DNA from: a bacterium
Lineage (GTDB): Bacteria > Bacillota > Bacilli > Lactobacillales > Streptococcaceae
DNA length: 64,000 nucleotides
Direction: 5' to 3'
Assembly (NCBI GenBank): GCA_905221325.1
Contig: CAJNCS010000001.1
Coordinates: forward strand, 124,001 to 188,000
Below the pieces are notes generated by a model, which worked only from the letters and a program-made list of their open reading frames with translations, had not been told where the DNA came from and made no database searches. Below are positions 1 to 8,701 of the stretch, one piece after another; within the stretch, counting starts at the first letter, position 1; the number at the start of each line of letters is the position of its first letter. The translations under genes were made by a program, and so were the position numbers.

Positions 1-464
1 ATGGCCACCCGTTGTTTTTGACCGCCAGACAACTCCGAAGGAAGGTGATGAATACGATCAGTCAACTCTACTTTACTCAGATATTCCTCTGCCAACTTGC
101 GACGTTGGGCAGCTGGAACTCCTGCATAAATCAAGGGTAACTCGACATTTTGAACAGCATCCATCTTTGACAAAAGAAAGAACTGTTGAAAGACAAAGCC
201 AATTTGTTGGTTACGTACCTGTGCCAACTGCTTTTCACCTAGACGGGCCACTTCTTGACCTTCTAGATAGTATTCGCCGCTAGTTGGGGTGTCCAGCATT
301 CCGATGGTATTCATCAGAGTAGATTTACCCGAACCAGATGGTCCCATAATGGCAACAAATTCCCCTTCGCCAATCTCCAAATTAATATTTTTCAAGACCT
401 GCAGTTCCTGTTCGCCATTTCGATAGCTCCGGCAGATGTTTTTTAGACTAATTAGTTGTTTCAT
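1..464 (-). CDS. ABC transporter ATP-binding protein, MacB-type (3' part outside window)
   Basis: ATPase subunit of an export-type ABC transporter, probably working with the adaptor encoded just upstream to move a peptide or drug out of the cell. Reading leftward from ATG at 464, the protein starts MKQLISLKNI, has a Walker A GPSGSGKST at about residues 40-48, a Q-loop region, and the signature LSGGQKQRVA in the last codons before the window edge, so Walker B and the C-terminal third are missing only because the window ends. The start overlaps the stop of the adaptor gene (448) by 17 bp, indicating translational coupling. From memory this matches pneumococcal SP_0786, with a permease expected next. 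The exported substrate cannot be read from the sequence. Confidence 0.9.
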   Translation of the reverse strand, partial: MKQLISLKNICRSYRNGEQELQVLKNINLEIGEGEFVAIMGPSGSGKSTLMNTIGMLDTPTSGEYYLEGQEVARLGEKQLAQVRNQQIGFVFQQFFLLSKMDAVQNVELPLIYAGVPAAQRRKLAEEYLSKVELTDRIHHLPSELSGGQKQRVA

Positions 465-1602
465 CAGCCTTCACCTCTTTTCCTTCTTCCAAGGAAGTCG
501 TTGGATTACTGATGACTTTGGTTCCGTCTGTCAAACCAGATGTGATCTCTTGGTTTTCTGCGTCAGCATTTCCTAGGCTAACTTCGATTTTCTTAGCCTT
601 ATTCTCTTCGTCAACAACCCAAACGTAGTTTTTTCCGTCTTCAGTAATGACACTGGTTAAGGGTACGAGGATTGATTTCTTGTCACTTTTAACCTCAACA
701 CTAACGGTAAAACCTGGTCTCAAATCACCAATCTCACTCGTCACTTCAATCGTATAGGGATATTTAGAACCAGTATTCCCCCCAGTTATAGCATTCGTTC
801 CTTCTCCACTATTTTTAGGGTAAGCTGAAATAAAGCTGATCTTCCCTGTCCAAGTTTTATCTTGGTAAACTTTAGAAGAGAAGGTCACTTCTTGGCCAAC
901 AGAAAGGTTGGCAAGATTGTACTCGGAAAGTTCTCCCTTGACTTGTAGATTGTCGTTACTTACTACATGAACCATCACTTGATTTGCAGCAGTTGTGGAC
1001 TTTGATACATTGCGATTAACTTCTACAACTGTACCTTCTAGCGTACTCAGAACCTTTGTTGCGTCCAATTGGGCCTGCGCCTTTTTAAGTTGCGCCTCTG
1101 CATCAGCACGACTATCACGAGCATCACTAATCTGAGAATCTATGGAAGAGACAGAAGAACTCTGTGCTCCATCATCATATTCTTCCGAATCAGCTAGAGT
1201 GTTGTTTCGTGATTCCTTCAGGTCATTGATACGACGATCAGCCTTGGCTATGGCACGGTTAGCTGCATCATAAGCAGATTGCGCTTCTGTGCTGTTGTAT
1301 TTTACGAGCGCTTGTCCTTTGTCAACCTTATCTCCAACAGAAACCAAGATTTCATCCACCTCACCCTTACTTGCATCCAAATAAACATATTGTTCATTTT
1401 TTGCGGTGACAGTACCAGATAAAAGAACAGAGGAAGCAACTGTTCCTTCCTTTGCGACTACGAGATGCGATGTGTCATCCTTACCGGCAGCCTGAGAGGG
1501 CTGTCTAAATAGCAAAATACCCACTGCACTGGTTATAATAATACTTGCAGCACCAATAGCTGTGTATAGTTGCCATTTTTTAGTTTTCTTATTCCCCTTC
1601 AT
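448..1602 (-). CDS. Efflux RND/MacA-type periplasmic adaptor (membrane fusion) protein
   Basis: Membrane-anchored adaptor of the MacA/HlyD family, about 384 residues, pairing with the ABC ATPase that overlaps its end. An N-terminal membrane anchor (about residues 12-34) is followed by a lipoyl/biotinyl-like half (VSVGDKVDKGQALVKY), a long helical hairpin rich in Ala, Glu and Lys (about 110-185), the second lipoyl half (LEGTVVEV) and beta-barrel domains. The likely start is the ATG at 1602, preceded by AGGAG; a GTG lies three bases upstream. In Gram-positive bacteria such adaptors act outside the membrane. From memory this corresponds to SP_0785, part of a three-gene exporter implicated in antimicrobial peptide tolerance. 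Confidence 0.9.
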   Translation of the reverse strand: MKGNKKTKKWQLYTAIGAASIIITSAVGILLFRQPSQAAGKDDTSHLVVAKEGTVASSVLLSGTVTAKNEQYVYLDASKGEVDEILVSVGDKVDKGQALVKYNSTEAQSAYDAANRAIAKADRRINDLKESRNNTLADSEEYDDGAQSSSVSSIDSQISDARDSRADAEAQLKKAQAQLDATKVLSTLEGTVVEVNRNVSKSTTAANQVMVHVVSNDNLQVKGELSEYNLANLSVGQEVTFSSKVYQDKTWTGKISFISAYPKNSGEGTNAITGGNTGSKYPYTIEVTSEIGDLRPGFTVSVEVKSDKKSILVPLTSVITEDGKNYVWVVDEENKAKKIEVSLGNADAENQEITSGLTDGTKVISNPTTSLEEGKEVKADETTN

Positions 1603-1869
1603 CACAAAACTCCTATTTTATTTTCAATACAAAGACTATTATAGCAAATTTACCTACTCTAAACAATGATTGTTCAGAGAGAAAAGAGAACAATTCAGGA
1701 AACATGCCTTGTTTCCATTTGATTTATGCGAAATTGTACTAGTAACATCATACACCTTATTTCTATATTTAGCAAGTGATTTCTGCTATTTCTTTAGAGC
1801 GTAGCAGATTTTTGCATTCAAAAAATAAAAACGATAGAATATGACTATCAAATCTATAAGGAGTTTTCT

Positions 1870-3216
1870 ATGAGAGAATATGATATCATCGCCATCGGTG
1901 GAGGGAGCGGTGGCATTGCCACTATGAACCGCGCTGGCGAACACGGTGCTAAAGCAGCTGTTATCGAGGAGAAAAAATTAGGTGGAACTTGTGTCAACGT
2001 CGGCTGTGTTCCTAAGAAAATCATGTGGTATGGAGCGCAAATCGCTGAAAGCTTCCACCACTACGGCCCTGACTATGGTTTTACAAGTTCAGATGTTCAA
2101 TTTGATTTTGCTAAACTTCGTCAAAATCGTGAAGCCTACATCGACCGTGCTCGCTCATCTTATGATGGAAGTTTCAAGCGCAATGGGGTTGATTTGATTG
2201 AAGGTCGTGCTCATTTTGTTGATTCCCACACAGTCATCGTTAATGGTGAATTGATTCGTGCCAAGCATATCGTGATTGCGACTGGCGCTCGTCCAAGCAT
2301 CCCAACTATTCCAGGAGCTGAACTCGGTGGCAGTTCAGACGATGTCTTTGCTTGGGAGCAACTTCCTGAATCCGTTGCGATTCTTGGTGCTGGCTATATC
2401 GCGGTAGAGCTAGCTGGTGTTCTCCACTCTCTCGGAGTAAAAACTGATCTGTTTGTCCGTCGTGATCGTCCCTTGCGCACTTTTGACAGCTACATCGTTG
2501 AAGGACTTGTCAATGAAATGGAAAAAACAGGTCTACCTTTGCACACATATAAGGTACCCGTCAAGCTCGAAGAAACGGATCAAGGTATTACCATTCATTT
2601 CGAAGACGGTTCTAGTCATACTGCCAGCCAAGTTATCTGGGCTACCGGTCGCCGTCCAAATGTAGACGGTCTGGAGTTAGAAAAGGCTGGAGTTACACTC
2701 AACCAACGTGGATTTATCCAAGTGGATGAGTATCAAAATACAGTTGTAGATGGCATCTATGCTCTTGGAGATGTTACTGGTGAGAAGGAACTGACCCCGG
2801 TAGCCATCAAGGCAGGACGTACCTTATCTGAACGCCTCTTCAACGGGAAAACAAATGCCAAGATGGACTACACGACTATCCCTACTGTTGTCTTCTCCCA
2901 TCCTGCTATCGGAACCGTCGGTTTGACCGAGGATCAAGCTATCAAAGAATACGGCCAAGATAACATTAAAGTCTACAAGTCAAGCTTTGCATCTATGTAC
3001 TCTGCCGTTACAAGCCATCGTCAAGAATCTCGCTTCAAACTCATCACCGCCGGTGCTGACGAAAAAATTGTTGGCCTACATGGACTTGGTTACGGAGTGG
3101 ATGAGATGATTCAAGGATTCTCTGTTGCTATTAAGATGGGGGCTACCAAGGAAGACTTTGATGCTACAGTAGCTATCCACCCAACCGCCTCAGAAGAATT
3201 TGTGACCATGCGCTAA
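1870..3216 (+). CDS. gor: Glutathione-disulfide reductase
   Basis: Flavoprotein that uses NADPH to reduce glutathione disulfide in the cytosol; streptococci import glutathione and need it against oxidative and metal stress. The 448-residue protein has the N-terminal FAD motif GGGSGG (about 10-15), the redox-active CVNVGC pair (Cys41, Cys46), an NADPH-binding [11 protein letters not shown] (about 173-183) and the C-terminal HPTASEEF whose His serves as proton donor. Length is normal for the family. A clear ribosome site (AAGGAG) precedes the ATG. It is monocistronic, closed by a perfect hairpin terminator at 3223. Confidence 0.97.
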   Translation: MREYDIIAIGGGSGGIATMNRAGEHGAKAAVIEEKKLGGTCVNVGCVPKKIMWYGAQIAESFHHYGPDYGFTSSDVQFDFAKLRQNREAYIDRARSSYDGSFKRNGVDLIEGRAHFVDSHTVIVNGELIRAKHIVIATGARPSIPTIPGAELGGSSDDVFAWEQLPESVAILGAGYIAVELAGVLHSLGVKTDLFVRRDRPLRTFDSYIVEGLVNEMEKTGLPLHTYKVPVKLEETDQGITIHFEDGSSHTASQVIWATGRRPNVDGLELEKAGVTLNQRGFIQVDEYQNTVVDGIYALGDVTGEKELTPVAIKAGRTLSERLFNGKTNAKMDYTTIPTVVFSHPAIGTVGLTEDQAIKEYGQDNIKVYKSSFASMYSAVTSHRQESRFKLITAGADEKIVGLHGLGYGVDEMIQGFSVAIKMGATKEDFDATVAIHPTASEEFVTMR

Positions 3217-3222
3217 TTGCCG

Positions 3223-3252
3223 AAAGAGACCACATGTGGTCTCTTTTTACTT
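3223..3252 (+). terminator. Terminator of gor
   Basis: A perfect 24-bp palindrome (3223-3246, arms AAAGAGACCACA) ends in a T run a few bases after the gor stop codon, the form of a Rho-independent terminator. Confidence 0.9.
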
Positions 3253-3298
3253 GAAAAATCGGCTGTTACAAAATTGTTACCTTAATACAAAAGATAGG

Positions 3299-3326
3299 TT
3301 GACTTTTCTTCCTGAATTAGTATAAT
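3299..3326 (+). promoter_or_regulatory. Promoter of bioY
   Basis: TTGACT at 3299-3304 and a consensus TATAAT at 3321-3326 are separated by 16 bp, 34 bp before the bioY start. A short AT-rich dyad follows the -10 box, but no regulator site could be recognised with confidence. Confidence 0.75.
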
Positions 3327-3359
3327 AGTTACTATAATTTTAAAAAGAGGTTAACAGTT

Positions 3360-3896
3360 TTGAAAAAAGCTCATATCTATGCTATCCCTGCTATCGGTGC
3401 TGCTCTCATCGCCGTATTGGCACAAATCAGTCTCCCTATCGGTCCTGTACCTTTCACTCTGCAAAACTTTGCAATCGGTCTGATTGCTACCGTTTTTAGA
3501 CCTAGAGAAGCCGTTCTATCTGTTGCCCTCTATCTCCTACTGGGTGCTATTGGTTTACCTGCCTTTGCAGGGGGTGGTGCAGGATTTCACGTTTTAGTCG
3601 GTCCAAGTTCAGGCTATCTTTGGTTCGACCTTGTCTATGCAGGACTTACATCTTATCTCATCCATCAAAAAAGTGGCTATATCCGCATTTTCCTAGCCAA
3701 CCTCTTGGGTGATTCACTCGTCTTTGTCGGAGGTATTCTCAGCCTCCACTTCCTTGCTGGTATGTCATTCGATAAGGCATTCGCTGTCGGAGTTCTTCCC
3801 TTTATCCTTCCTGATCTTGGTAAAATCATTGCGATTAGTTTTATTGGTCGTCCCCTATTACAACGACTTAGGGGACAAGCATACTTCTCAATTTAA
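3360..3896 (+). CDS. bioY: Biotin transporter BioY (S component, ECF family), TTG start
   Basis: Membrane substrate-binding subunit for biotin uptake, 178 residues with about six hydrophobic helices. The N-terminal half carries the family pattern VLAQISLPIGPVPFTLQNF and the glycine-rich GAIGLPAFAGGGAGF. The start is a TTG: it is the only start codon in frame before the first conserved residues and sits 8 nt after AAGAGG. No dedicated EcfT/EcfA genes are adjacent, so it probably uses the shared ECF module, as streptococcal S components do. From memory it is SP_0783, next to gor as here. Confidence 0.93.
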   Translation: MKKAHIYAIPAIGAALIAVLAQISLPIGPVPFTLQNFAIGLIATVFRPREAVLSVALYLLLGAIGLPAFAGGGAGFHVLVGPSSGYLWFDLVYAGLTSYLIHQKSGYIRIFLANLLGDSLVFVGGILSLHFLAGMSFDKAFAVGVLPFILPDLGKIIAISFIGRPLLQRLRGQAYFSI

Positions 3897-3898
3897 CC

Positions 3899-3936
3899 CA
3901 AAAAGGATACTGAGTCAAAAACTCAATATCCTTTTA
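3899..3936. terminator. Bidirectional terminator between bioY and the YdbC-like gene
   Basis: AAAAGGATA and TATCCTTTT arms with an inner TGAG/CTCA pair form one hairpin between the two convergent genes. Both strands end in T-rich tails. Confidence 0.85.
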
Positions 3937-4152
3937 TTGATTTCCTTTAAAAGCATCCACCATTACCTGAAATTCTTCATTTGTAAGGGTGATTCCTTTT
4001 CCCATCTTGGTATGATCAGGGCTCCAAGTTCGAATATCAAACTTTGCTGGAGCGCCATTAAAGCTGACTCGGTTTAGTTCTTTTGTCCATCCTTTGTCAT
4101 TTTCAGATAAGGTCAGTAAGTGTTCTTCGATTTCAAATGTAAATTCTGCCAT
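3934..4152 (-). CDS. YdbC-family protein (PC4-like single-strand nucleic acid binding fold)
   Basis: A 72-residue cytoplasmic protein starting MAEFTFEIEEHLLTL and containing KELNRVSFNGAPAKFDIRTW and the GKGITLTNEEF stretch typical of the YdbC/PC4 family. Related small proteins bind single-stranded DNA or RNA; the cellular role in streptococci is unknown. It is transcribed alone, convergent to bioY, with the shared terminator overlapping its stop codon. The assignment rests on sequence pattern and size only. Confidence 0.82.
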   Translation of the reverse strand: MAEFTFEIEEHLLTLSENDKGWTKELNRVSFNGAPAKFDIRTWSPDHTKMGKGITLTNEEFQVMVDAFKGNQ

Positions 4153-4254
4153 TTTAACTCCTTTACGTGATATGCTTTCTATAGTCTATTCGTAAAATCT
4201 TGTAGATTTTAGGAAAATTTTATATAATATGGTTATATAAGAGGGGAGAAGCCT

Positions 4255-4575
4255 ATGAGATATACATTCAAGCATGTCTTAGATAAGATACAAGACTTTC
4301 TCAGTGGACAGGATGAACGAGATTATTCTGAAAACGACTCCCTCATTGCTACAATTGAACAAGCCATCCAGAAAAAAACTGCTGTTCATGTCATACTAGC
4401 TGAAACAAGCTTCACTGGTGATATCGTCAAATATGATACCAGTCGTCAACAGATTGTTGTCAAAAATTTTACAAAAAATGTGACACGTATCATCCGAATC
4501 ACTGATATCAAAAGGCTACGCTTTGTCCCATCTACTGTCCAGAGAGCTCAGAAAAATAGATTTAAGAAAGAGTGA
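4255..4575 (+). CDS. Conserved streptococcal hypothetical protein
   Basis: A 106-residue soluble protein that I do not recognise as a named family. It has a charged N-terminal helix (about 1-40), then a segment reading FTGDIVKYDTSRQQIVVKNF with alternating beta-strand character, and a basic tail ending KNRFKKE. The layout (helix, small beta-barrel, basic tail) recalls nucleic-acid-associated barrels, but this is only an impression. A good ribosome site (GGGGAG) precedes the ATG. It is divergent from the YdbC gene and convergent with the ATP-cone gene, with a terminator hairpin overlapping its stop codon. Confidence 0.8.
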   Translation: MRYTFKHVLDKIQDFLSGQDERDYSENDSLIATIEQAIQKKTAVHVILAETSFTGDIVKYDTSRQQIVVKNFTKNVTRIIRITDIKRLRFVPSTVQRAQKNRFKKE

Positions 4576-4604
4576 GATGTGTTTCTTCATCCCACTCTTT
4601 TTCT
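4567..4604. terminator. Terminator between convergent genes
   Basis: Arms AAAGAGTGAGATG (4567-4579) and CATCCCACTCTTT (4588-4600) pair with one mismatch and are followed by Ts. The hairpin overlaps the last codons of the 106-residue gene. Confidence 0.85.
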
Positions 4605-4606
4605 TT

Positions 4607-4945
4607 TTAACGAATTTGTTCAAAATGCAGGTGAACTGCGATGTGATCACCGTAACCACTTCTCTCCAAATCACGTTGCAATCGGTAAGAAATGTAGTGT
4701 TCTGCGATGGTGATATATCCTGCCCCCAACAAACGATTTTCAACCATTGATTGGATCATGCTAATGGTCGCACGTTCTACTTTTGCTTCTTCCAAGTCCA
4801 AGACTACTTTTTTAGTAACTTGAGCGAGGTTTTGACGTAGATCATCGGTCAAAACATAAACTGTCTGAGCCGCTTTTAGGACAGCTTGGTAAATTTTATC
4901 TGGATCAAAGTCTGCAACTTCTCCATTACGTTTGATTACTTGCAT
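4607..4945 (-). CDS. ATP-cone domain protein
   Basis: A stand-alone ATP-cone protein of 112 residues beginning MQVIKRNGEVADFDPDKI, the classic opening of the nucleotide-binding cone found at the front of ribonucleotide reductases and in NrdR. The frame is open further upstream inside trmD, but the start at 4945 is fixed by an AAGGAG ribosome site. It is the last gene of the rimM-trmD unit, 11 bp after trmD. What it regulates is not known; sensing ATP/dATP is the family role. Confidence 0.87.
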   Translation of the reverse strand: MQVIKRNGEVADFDPDKIYQAVLKAAQTVYVLTDDLRQNLAQVTKKVVLDLEEAKVERATISMIQSMVENRLLGAGYITIAEHYISYRLQRDLERSGYGDHIAVHLHFEQIR

Positions 4946-4956
4946 AAGGTTCTCCT

Positions 4957-5679
4957 TTATTCTTTGTTTTCTTTGATTTCTGCCAACATTTTTTCTTCTT
5001 CTGCTGTTAGTTGGTAATTTTCTAATAAGTCCGGTCTGCGCTGGTAGGTTTTCTTTAGACTTTCGTAAAGTCGCCACTGGCGAATCTTCTCATGGTGCCC
5101 ACTCATAAGCACATCTGGCACCACCATGCCTCGATAGTCATAAGGACGTGTATATTGGGGATATTCGAGCAATCCCGAAGAAAAACTATCGTCCTGGTGA
5201 CTAGACTCCTTGCCAATCACTTCCGGTATCAATCGCACAGTCGCATCAATCATAGTCATAGCCGCCAATTCACCACCAGTCAAGACATAATCTCCTAGGG
5301 AAATCTCATCCGTTACCAAGGTCTTGATGCGCTCGTCATACCCTTCATAGTGACCGCAGATAAAGATCAGTTCCTCTTCTTTGGCCAAATCTTCAGCGTA
5401 GGCTTGATCGAACTGTTTCCCAGCAGGATCAAGGAGGATGACACGGGGTTTTTTCTTCTCAATGGCATCAAAGGCATCAAAAATGGGTTGAGCTCGGAGC
5501 AACATCCCCTGACCGCCTCCGTAGGGCTCATCGTCAACATGACGCGCCTTTTCAGCATATTCTCGAAAATTATGATACTGGATATCCAAGAGCCCTTTTT
5601 CTCGAGCCTTTCCAACAATCGAGTGCTCTAGCGGAGAAAACATCTCCGGAAAGAGGGTTAAAATATCAATCTTCATCAT
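4957..5679 (-). CDS. trmD: tRNA (guanine-37-N1)-methyltransferase TrmD
   Basis: Methylates G37 next to the anticodon of tRNAs reading CNN codons, preventing +1 frameshifts; essential in most bacteria. The 240-residue protein begins [22 protein letters not shown] in spirit and contains the signature [13 protein letters not shown], the SAM-binding trefoil-knot loop with [14 protein letters not shown], and the C-terminal SGHHEKI. All family hallmarks are present at normal length. The start overlaps the rimM stop by 14 bp; two adjacent ATGs are possible starts. Gene order rimM-trmD is the usual Firmicute operon. Confidence 0.97.
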   Translation of the reverse strand: MMKIDILTLFPEMFSPLEHSIVGKAREKGLLDIQYHNFREYAEKARHVDDEPYGGGQGMLLRAQPIFDAFDAIEKKKPRVILLDPAGKQFDQAYAEDLAKEEELIFICGHYEGYDERIKTLVTDEISLGDYVLTGGELAAMTMIDATVRLIPEVIGKESSHQDDSFSSGLLEYPQYTRPYDYRGMVVPDVLMSGHHEKIRQWRLYESLKKTYQRRPDLLENYQLTAEEEKMLAEIKENKE

Positions 5680-6184
5680 CTAACCCTTCTAAGATGTCCA
5701 CATCAACCCGTCTGTTTGGAATATCAACATTGAGAACTACTGGCGGAATGTAAGGTAAAAGCAAATCTCGCTTACCTTTTCGCTTGACCACCCAGACATC
5801 GTTGGCTCCTGGTTGCAGAATTTCCTTGATGGTTCCAATCAAGGTGTCTCCCTCGTAAACATCCAAACCGATAATCTCGTGATAGTAGAATTCACCATCA
5901 TCTAAATCGTTCAAATCTTCCTCAGCAACCTTGAGGCTATAACCCTTGTACTTCTCAATCGCATTGATATGGTACATGTCTTTGAATTTGATAATGTCAA
6001 AGTTCTTATGCTTGCGGTGACTTGCGATGGTCACTGTTTGGACAAACTGGTCTTTATCATCAAATAAAGCCAGCTCTGCTCCCTTTTTAAATCGTTCCTC
6101 GGCAAAATCCGTCACAGACAAGACTCGCATCTCACCCTGTAGACCCTGCGTATTGACGATTTTTCCAACATTAAAGTAGTTCAT
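5666..6184 (-). CDS. rimM: Ribosome maturation factor RimM
   Basis: Assists maturation of the 30S head and binds ribosomal protein S19. The 172-residue protein starts [20 protein letters not shown], followed by the N-terminal beta-barrel and the PRC-barrel domain with [15 protein letters not shown] (about 95-110) and the [11 protein letters not shown] block near the C terminus. Normal length. It is coupled to trmD downstream. It would normally sit close to rpsP and khpA, but here a mazG-like gene and an AT-rich unknown gene separate them. Confidence 0.95.
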   Translation of the reverse strand: MNYFNVGKIVNTQGLQGEMRVLSVTDFAEERFKKGAELALFDDKDQFVQTVTIASHRKHKNFDIIKFKDMYHINAIEKYKGYSLKVAEEDLNDLDDGEFYYHEIIGLDVYEGDTLIGTIKEILQPGANDVWVVKRKGKRDLLLPYIPPVVLNVDIPNRRVDVDILEGLDDED

Positions 6185-6322
6185 CTTGTCTCCTGTATCT
6201 ATTTCTATCCTTTATTTTATCACGTTCCAGGGATTTTCACAAGTTGGAGAAAATCAGCTATAATCCCAAAATTGCTAGTAGTTTCCTCTTTAATGTTAAT
6301 TTATATTTGAAAGAAGAAATAT

Positions 6323-6808
6323 TTATATTCCCGTTATACATATTACTATAAAATGTATACTCCCAATTTGACCTTGACTTGTCTTCCATTTCATTCTTAA
6401 ACTAGGTATAGTCTCAGGTAAATTTGTATGAATCAATAGGCATGTATAATTTTTTAAATTTTTAACTGTATGTATTTTATCTTGAACGACTAAACTATTA
6501 CTTTTTGAATCATAGATTAAAGAATAAAATTCTACAATTTCAATATCAACTTCTTTTGGATAAAAAATCAAATGATTATAATGTTTATTATTTTTATTAT
6601 GTTTAAACTCATAAATATGATGAAATCGCGTATGTAAGGAATCAAATTCGATTGGTTTAATTGTCTGAATTTCGATATTATTAATATAGGCCTTATTCTG
6701 GAAACTAATTTTTAAAATTACACCGATAAAAGTCGAAATCTGTATAATTCGCAATAACCAATCAATATACATCGCCCAGTCTATTTTTAAAAAATAGTCA
6801 GTGTCCAT
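6323..6808 (-). CDS. AT-rich hypothetical protein with one membrane segment
   Basis: A 161-residue reading frame with strikingly AT-rich codon use compared with its neighbours. One hydrophobic segment (about 12-32, WLLRIIQISTFIGVILKI) is followed by a polar, Asn/His/Lys-rich part. I recognise no family. Its start overlaps the stop of the mazG-like gene by 11 bp, so it may be translated as the next gene of that unit, but the composition points to acquired DNA inserted between mazG and rimM. It could also be a decayed gene; the C-terminal residues look irregular. Confidence 0.55.
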   Translation of the reverse strand: MDTDYFLKIDWAMYIDWLLRIIQISTFIGVILKISFQNKAYINNIEIQTIKPIEFDSLHTRFHHIYEFKHNKNNKHYNHLIFYPKEVDIEIVEFYSLIYDSKSNSLVVQDKIHTVKNLKNYTCLLIHTNLPETIPSLRMKWKTSQGQIGSIHFIVICITGI

Positions 6809-7142
6809 TATTTCTCAAATCTCCCTCCAAAAAGCTTTCCAAATCTCTTTCATGCTGATACTTAATGGCAGCCTTCTTATCTTTGTCAAAGATGCTTCTG
6901 GTTAAGTCAATATCGTTGATGGTCGCAATTGCGACAGTATAGTGAATAATATCAGCCAGTTCTTTGGCTAGTTCCTCGTTTGAGTCCTGAACGCCCTCTT
7001 TTCGACCAGAGCGCCCATTCAAGACCTCAGCTACTTCTCCGACTTCCTCCACTAGCTTGATAAAGAGGCCTTTCTCAGTTCGAGATTGCTGGTAATGTTC
7101 GAGTAAGTATGCTTGTAATTGTCTAAACGTTAAATCCTTCAT
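6798..7142 (-). CDS. MazG-like nucleotide pyrophosphohydrolase
   Basis: Small all-alpha NTP pyrophosphatase of the MazG superfamily, 114 residues. It has the metal-binding pattern KLVEEVGEVAEVLNG followed by ELAKELADIIHYTVAIA, i.e. the EExxE...ExxD set that coordinates Mg2+. Such enzymes remove noncanonical or excess nucleoside triphosphates. The start at 7142 follows a strong GGAGG site; the frame is open further upstream through a terminator hairpin, which argues against the longer form. It lies between khpA and the AT-rich gene. Confidence 0.88.
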   Translation of the reverse strand: MKDLTFRQLQAYLLEHYQQSRTEKGLFIKLVEEVGEVAEVLNGRSGRKEGVQDSNEELAKELADIIHYTVAIATINDIDLTRSIFDKDKKAAIKYQHERDLESFLEGDLRNNGH

Positions 7143-7155
7143 CTTCTCCTCCTCA

Positions 7156-7190
7156 CAAAAAAGCGAGACAACTGTCCCGCTTTTTTTATT
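7156..7190 (-). terminator. Terminator downstream of khpA
   Basis: Reading leftward, AAAAAGCGGGACAG pairs with CTGTCTCGCTTTTT across a tiny loop (one mismatch) and ends in a T run. It would separate rpsP-khpA from the mazG-like gene at least partly. Confidence 0.8.
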
Positions 7191-7425
7191 TTTCATCGAT
7201 AACGATTCTTACTTTTTTGTCTTCAGTTGGGACAGAGTAGACAATCGTTCTTATCGCTGAGATAGTGCGACCCTTACGACCGATAACACGACCGACATCG
7301 CTCTGGTCAAGATCCAAGTGATACTCCAAAAACTCTGGTGTGTCTTCAATCTTGATAGTTAAGGCATCAGGTTGTGAAATCAAAGGTTTCACAATCGCAA
7401 TAATGAGATTTTCAATCGTATCCAT
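7186..7425 (-). CDS. khpA: KH-domain RNA-binding protein KhpA
   Basis: A 79-residue single KH-domain protein with the RNA-gripping [13 protein letters not shown] loop (about 50-62). In pneumococcus KhpA pairs with KhpB/EloR to bind RNA and affect cell elongation and division. It directly follows rpsP (19 bp), the order found across Firmicutes. The stop codon is close to a terminator hairpin. Confidence 0.95.
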   Translation of the reverse strand: MDTIENLIIAIVKPLISQPDALTIKIEDTPEFLEYHLDLDQSDVGRVIGRKGRTISAIRTIVYSVPTEDKKVRIVIDEK

Positions 7426-7444
7426 CTGTCAACCTACTTTAAAC

Positions 7445-7717
7445 TTATTTTGAGAATTTAGAATCGTGGAATTTTTTCAATACGCCTTCTTTTGAAAGGA
7501 TGTTGCGAACTGTATCTGAAGGTTGAGCTCCATCAGCCAACCATGCAAGAACGCGGTCTTCTTTCAAAGTTACTTGGTTTTCAGCAACAAGTGGGTTGTA
7601 AGTTCCAACTGTTTCGATGAAACGTCCGTCACGTGGTGAACGTGAGTCTGCTACGTTGATACGGTAGAAAGGTTTTTTCTTAGAACCCATACGAGTCAAA
7701 CGGATTTTAACTGCCAT
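7445..7717 (-). CDS. rpsP: 30S ribosomal protein S16
   Basis: A 90-residue ribosomal protein starting [20 protein letters not shown], the unmistakable S16 opening, with [13 protein letters not shown] following. Assembles early into the 30S body. It heads the rpsP-khpA unit. The upstream 170 bp is AT-rich and should contain its promoter. Confidence 0.98.
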   Translation of the reverse strand: MAVKIRLTRMGSKKKPFYRINVADSRSPRDGRFIETVGTYNPLVAENQVTLKEDRVLAWLADGAQPSDTVRNILSKEGVLKKFHDSKFSK

Positions 7718-7893
7718 TTTTTAATGTCTCTTTTCTTATTTTTTATTTCGGTGAAATAGCTAAGCTATTTAGCACATGTTCTATTATAGCAGATTTCTGA
7801 CAGGTGTCAAGAAAAAAACTTGACAGAGTTTAAAATTTTTATTTTTTTAGAAATTTATTAGATTAATAGGGATAAATTAGAAAGAGAAACTTT

Positions 7894-8086
7894 ATGAATA
7901 CTAGTCTAGAGAACATTTACAAAGACCATCAGGTTAAGCCTTACATCTCTCCTGATCGTGATATCGAGACTTGGCTACTAAATCCCAAGTCTGTCCCAAA
8001 ATGAAATAGAAGACAATCTTCTGGCAGGTGATATTATCCTCCTCTGGAGAATCAACTTTGGCACTTTTACAACCGAAACATGATTT
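7894..8086 (+). pseudogene. 5' half of an interrupted SAP-domain protein gene
   Basis: An ATG at 7894 opens MNTSLENIYKDHQVKPYISP and runs 36 codons to a TGA at 8002-8004. Shifting one base restores a continuation, EIEDNLLAGDIILLWRINF, to about 8080, where it stops. The matching second half is found at 9533-9875. Together they read as one streptococcal protein whose C-terminal part is a SAP-like domain; the gene therefore carries a frameshift and a 1.46-kb interruption. The reconstruction is mine, from reading frames, and no intact copy was compared. Confidence 0.6.
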
Positions 8087-8701
8087 TAAAAACTCCCATT
8101 CGAATATGATTCGAAATTCGCTTAAAATCAATGTTTTCCCAGTTTTTCAGAAAATAAATTTTCATCTAATTTAAATAACTTTCAATTAAATGGTGTGAGG
8201 CATGAAGTGTTGTAAATGCTGTATTGTAGATAGTTCTTAACGTATAGAGAACTGGCTAGCTTTACGAGCTTTCTTAAGATCTGGTTTGGAAAGTATAGAT
8301 TTTAATTGAACTAAAAACAGCGGAATATCAAGGATTTTAAGAATGATATCTACTAATTAAATTATAAAATATGAATTAATAGATTCTAAATAGGGGAATA
8401 ATTTAGTTCTGTAAAAATTAACTTCTACACCTACAAAGCTTATTCTGACAGACTTTATAACAGTCTAAAAAAAGCAGAGATTCATACAGTATCTAGATTT
8501 TCCAAAAATTCTTTATCATCAAATATTATTAACAAAACTATCCAAACCAAATACGATGCATTACTTCAGAGAATTCTTTAGTTGTTTGACTAGCGAGGTC
8601 TTTAATTAAAAAATTTTTTCAAATAATTGCCTCATTGACACATAAATTCTTGATTTCTAAATTTAAGTGTGATATATTTATAACACAAAAAGGAGTCTAT
8701 C
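8087..8701. other. 615-bp noncoding stretch inside the insertion
   Basis: AT-rich sequence with stops in all frames and no ORF I can support. It forms the left part of the DNA that splits the SAP-domain gene. Only its last 60 bases have a clear job, as the promoter of the following membrane protein gene. Confidence 0.5.
8667..8686. promoter_or_regulatory. Operator-like dyad over the -10 region of the membrane protein/XRE pair
   Basis: GTGTGATATATTTATAACAC matches its own reverse complement at 16 of 20 positions, contains the likely -10 (TATATT), and lies just upstream of the ribosome site. It is a natural candidate for autoregulation by the XRE protein at 9301. Confidence 0.5.

Noticed and set aside
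3709..4077. 122-codon plus-strand frame crossing the bioY terminator
   Set aside because: Overlaps bioY in another frame and runs through the terminator and the antisense of the YdbC gene.
4607..5077. Longer 156-codon form of the ATP-cone gene
   Set aside because: The first 44 codons are trmD sequence in another frame; AAGGAG marks the start at 4945.
7934..8131. 65-codon minus-strand frame near 8.0 kb
   Set aside because: It is antisense to the broken SAP-domain gene, which explains its openness.
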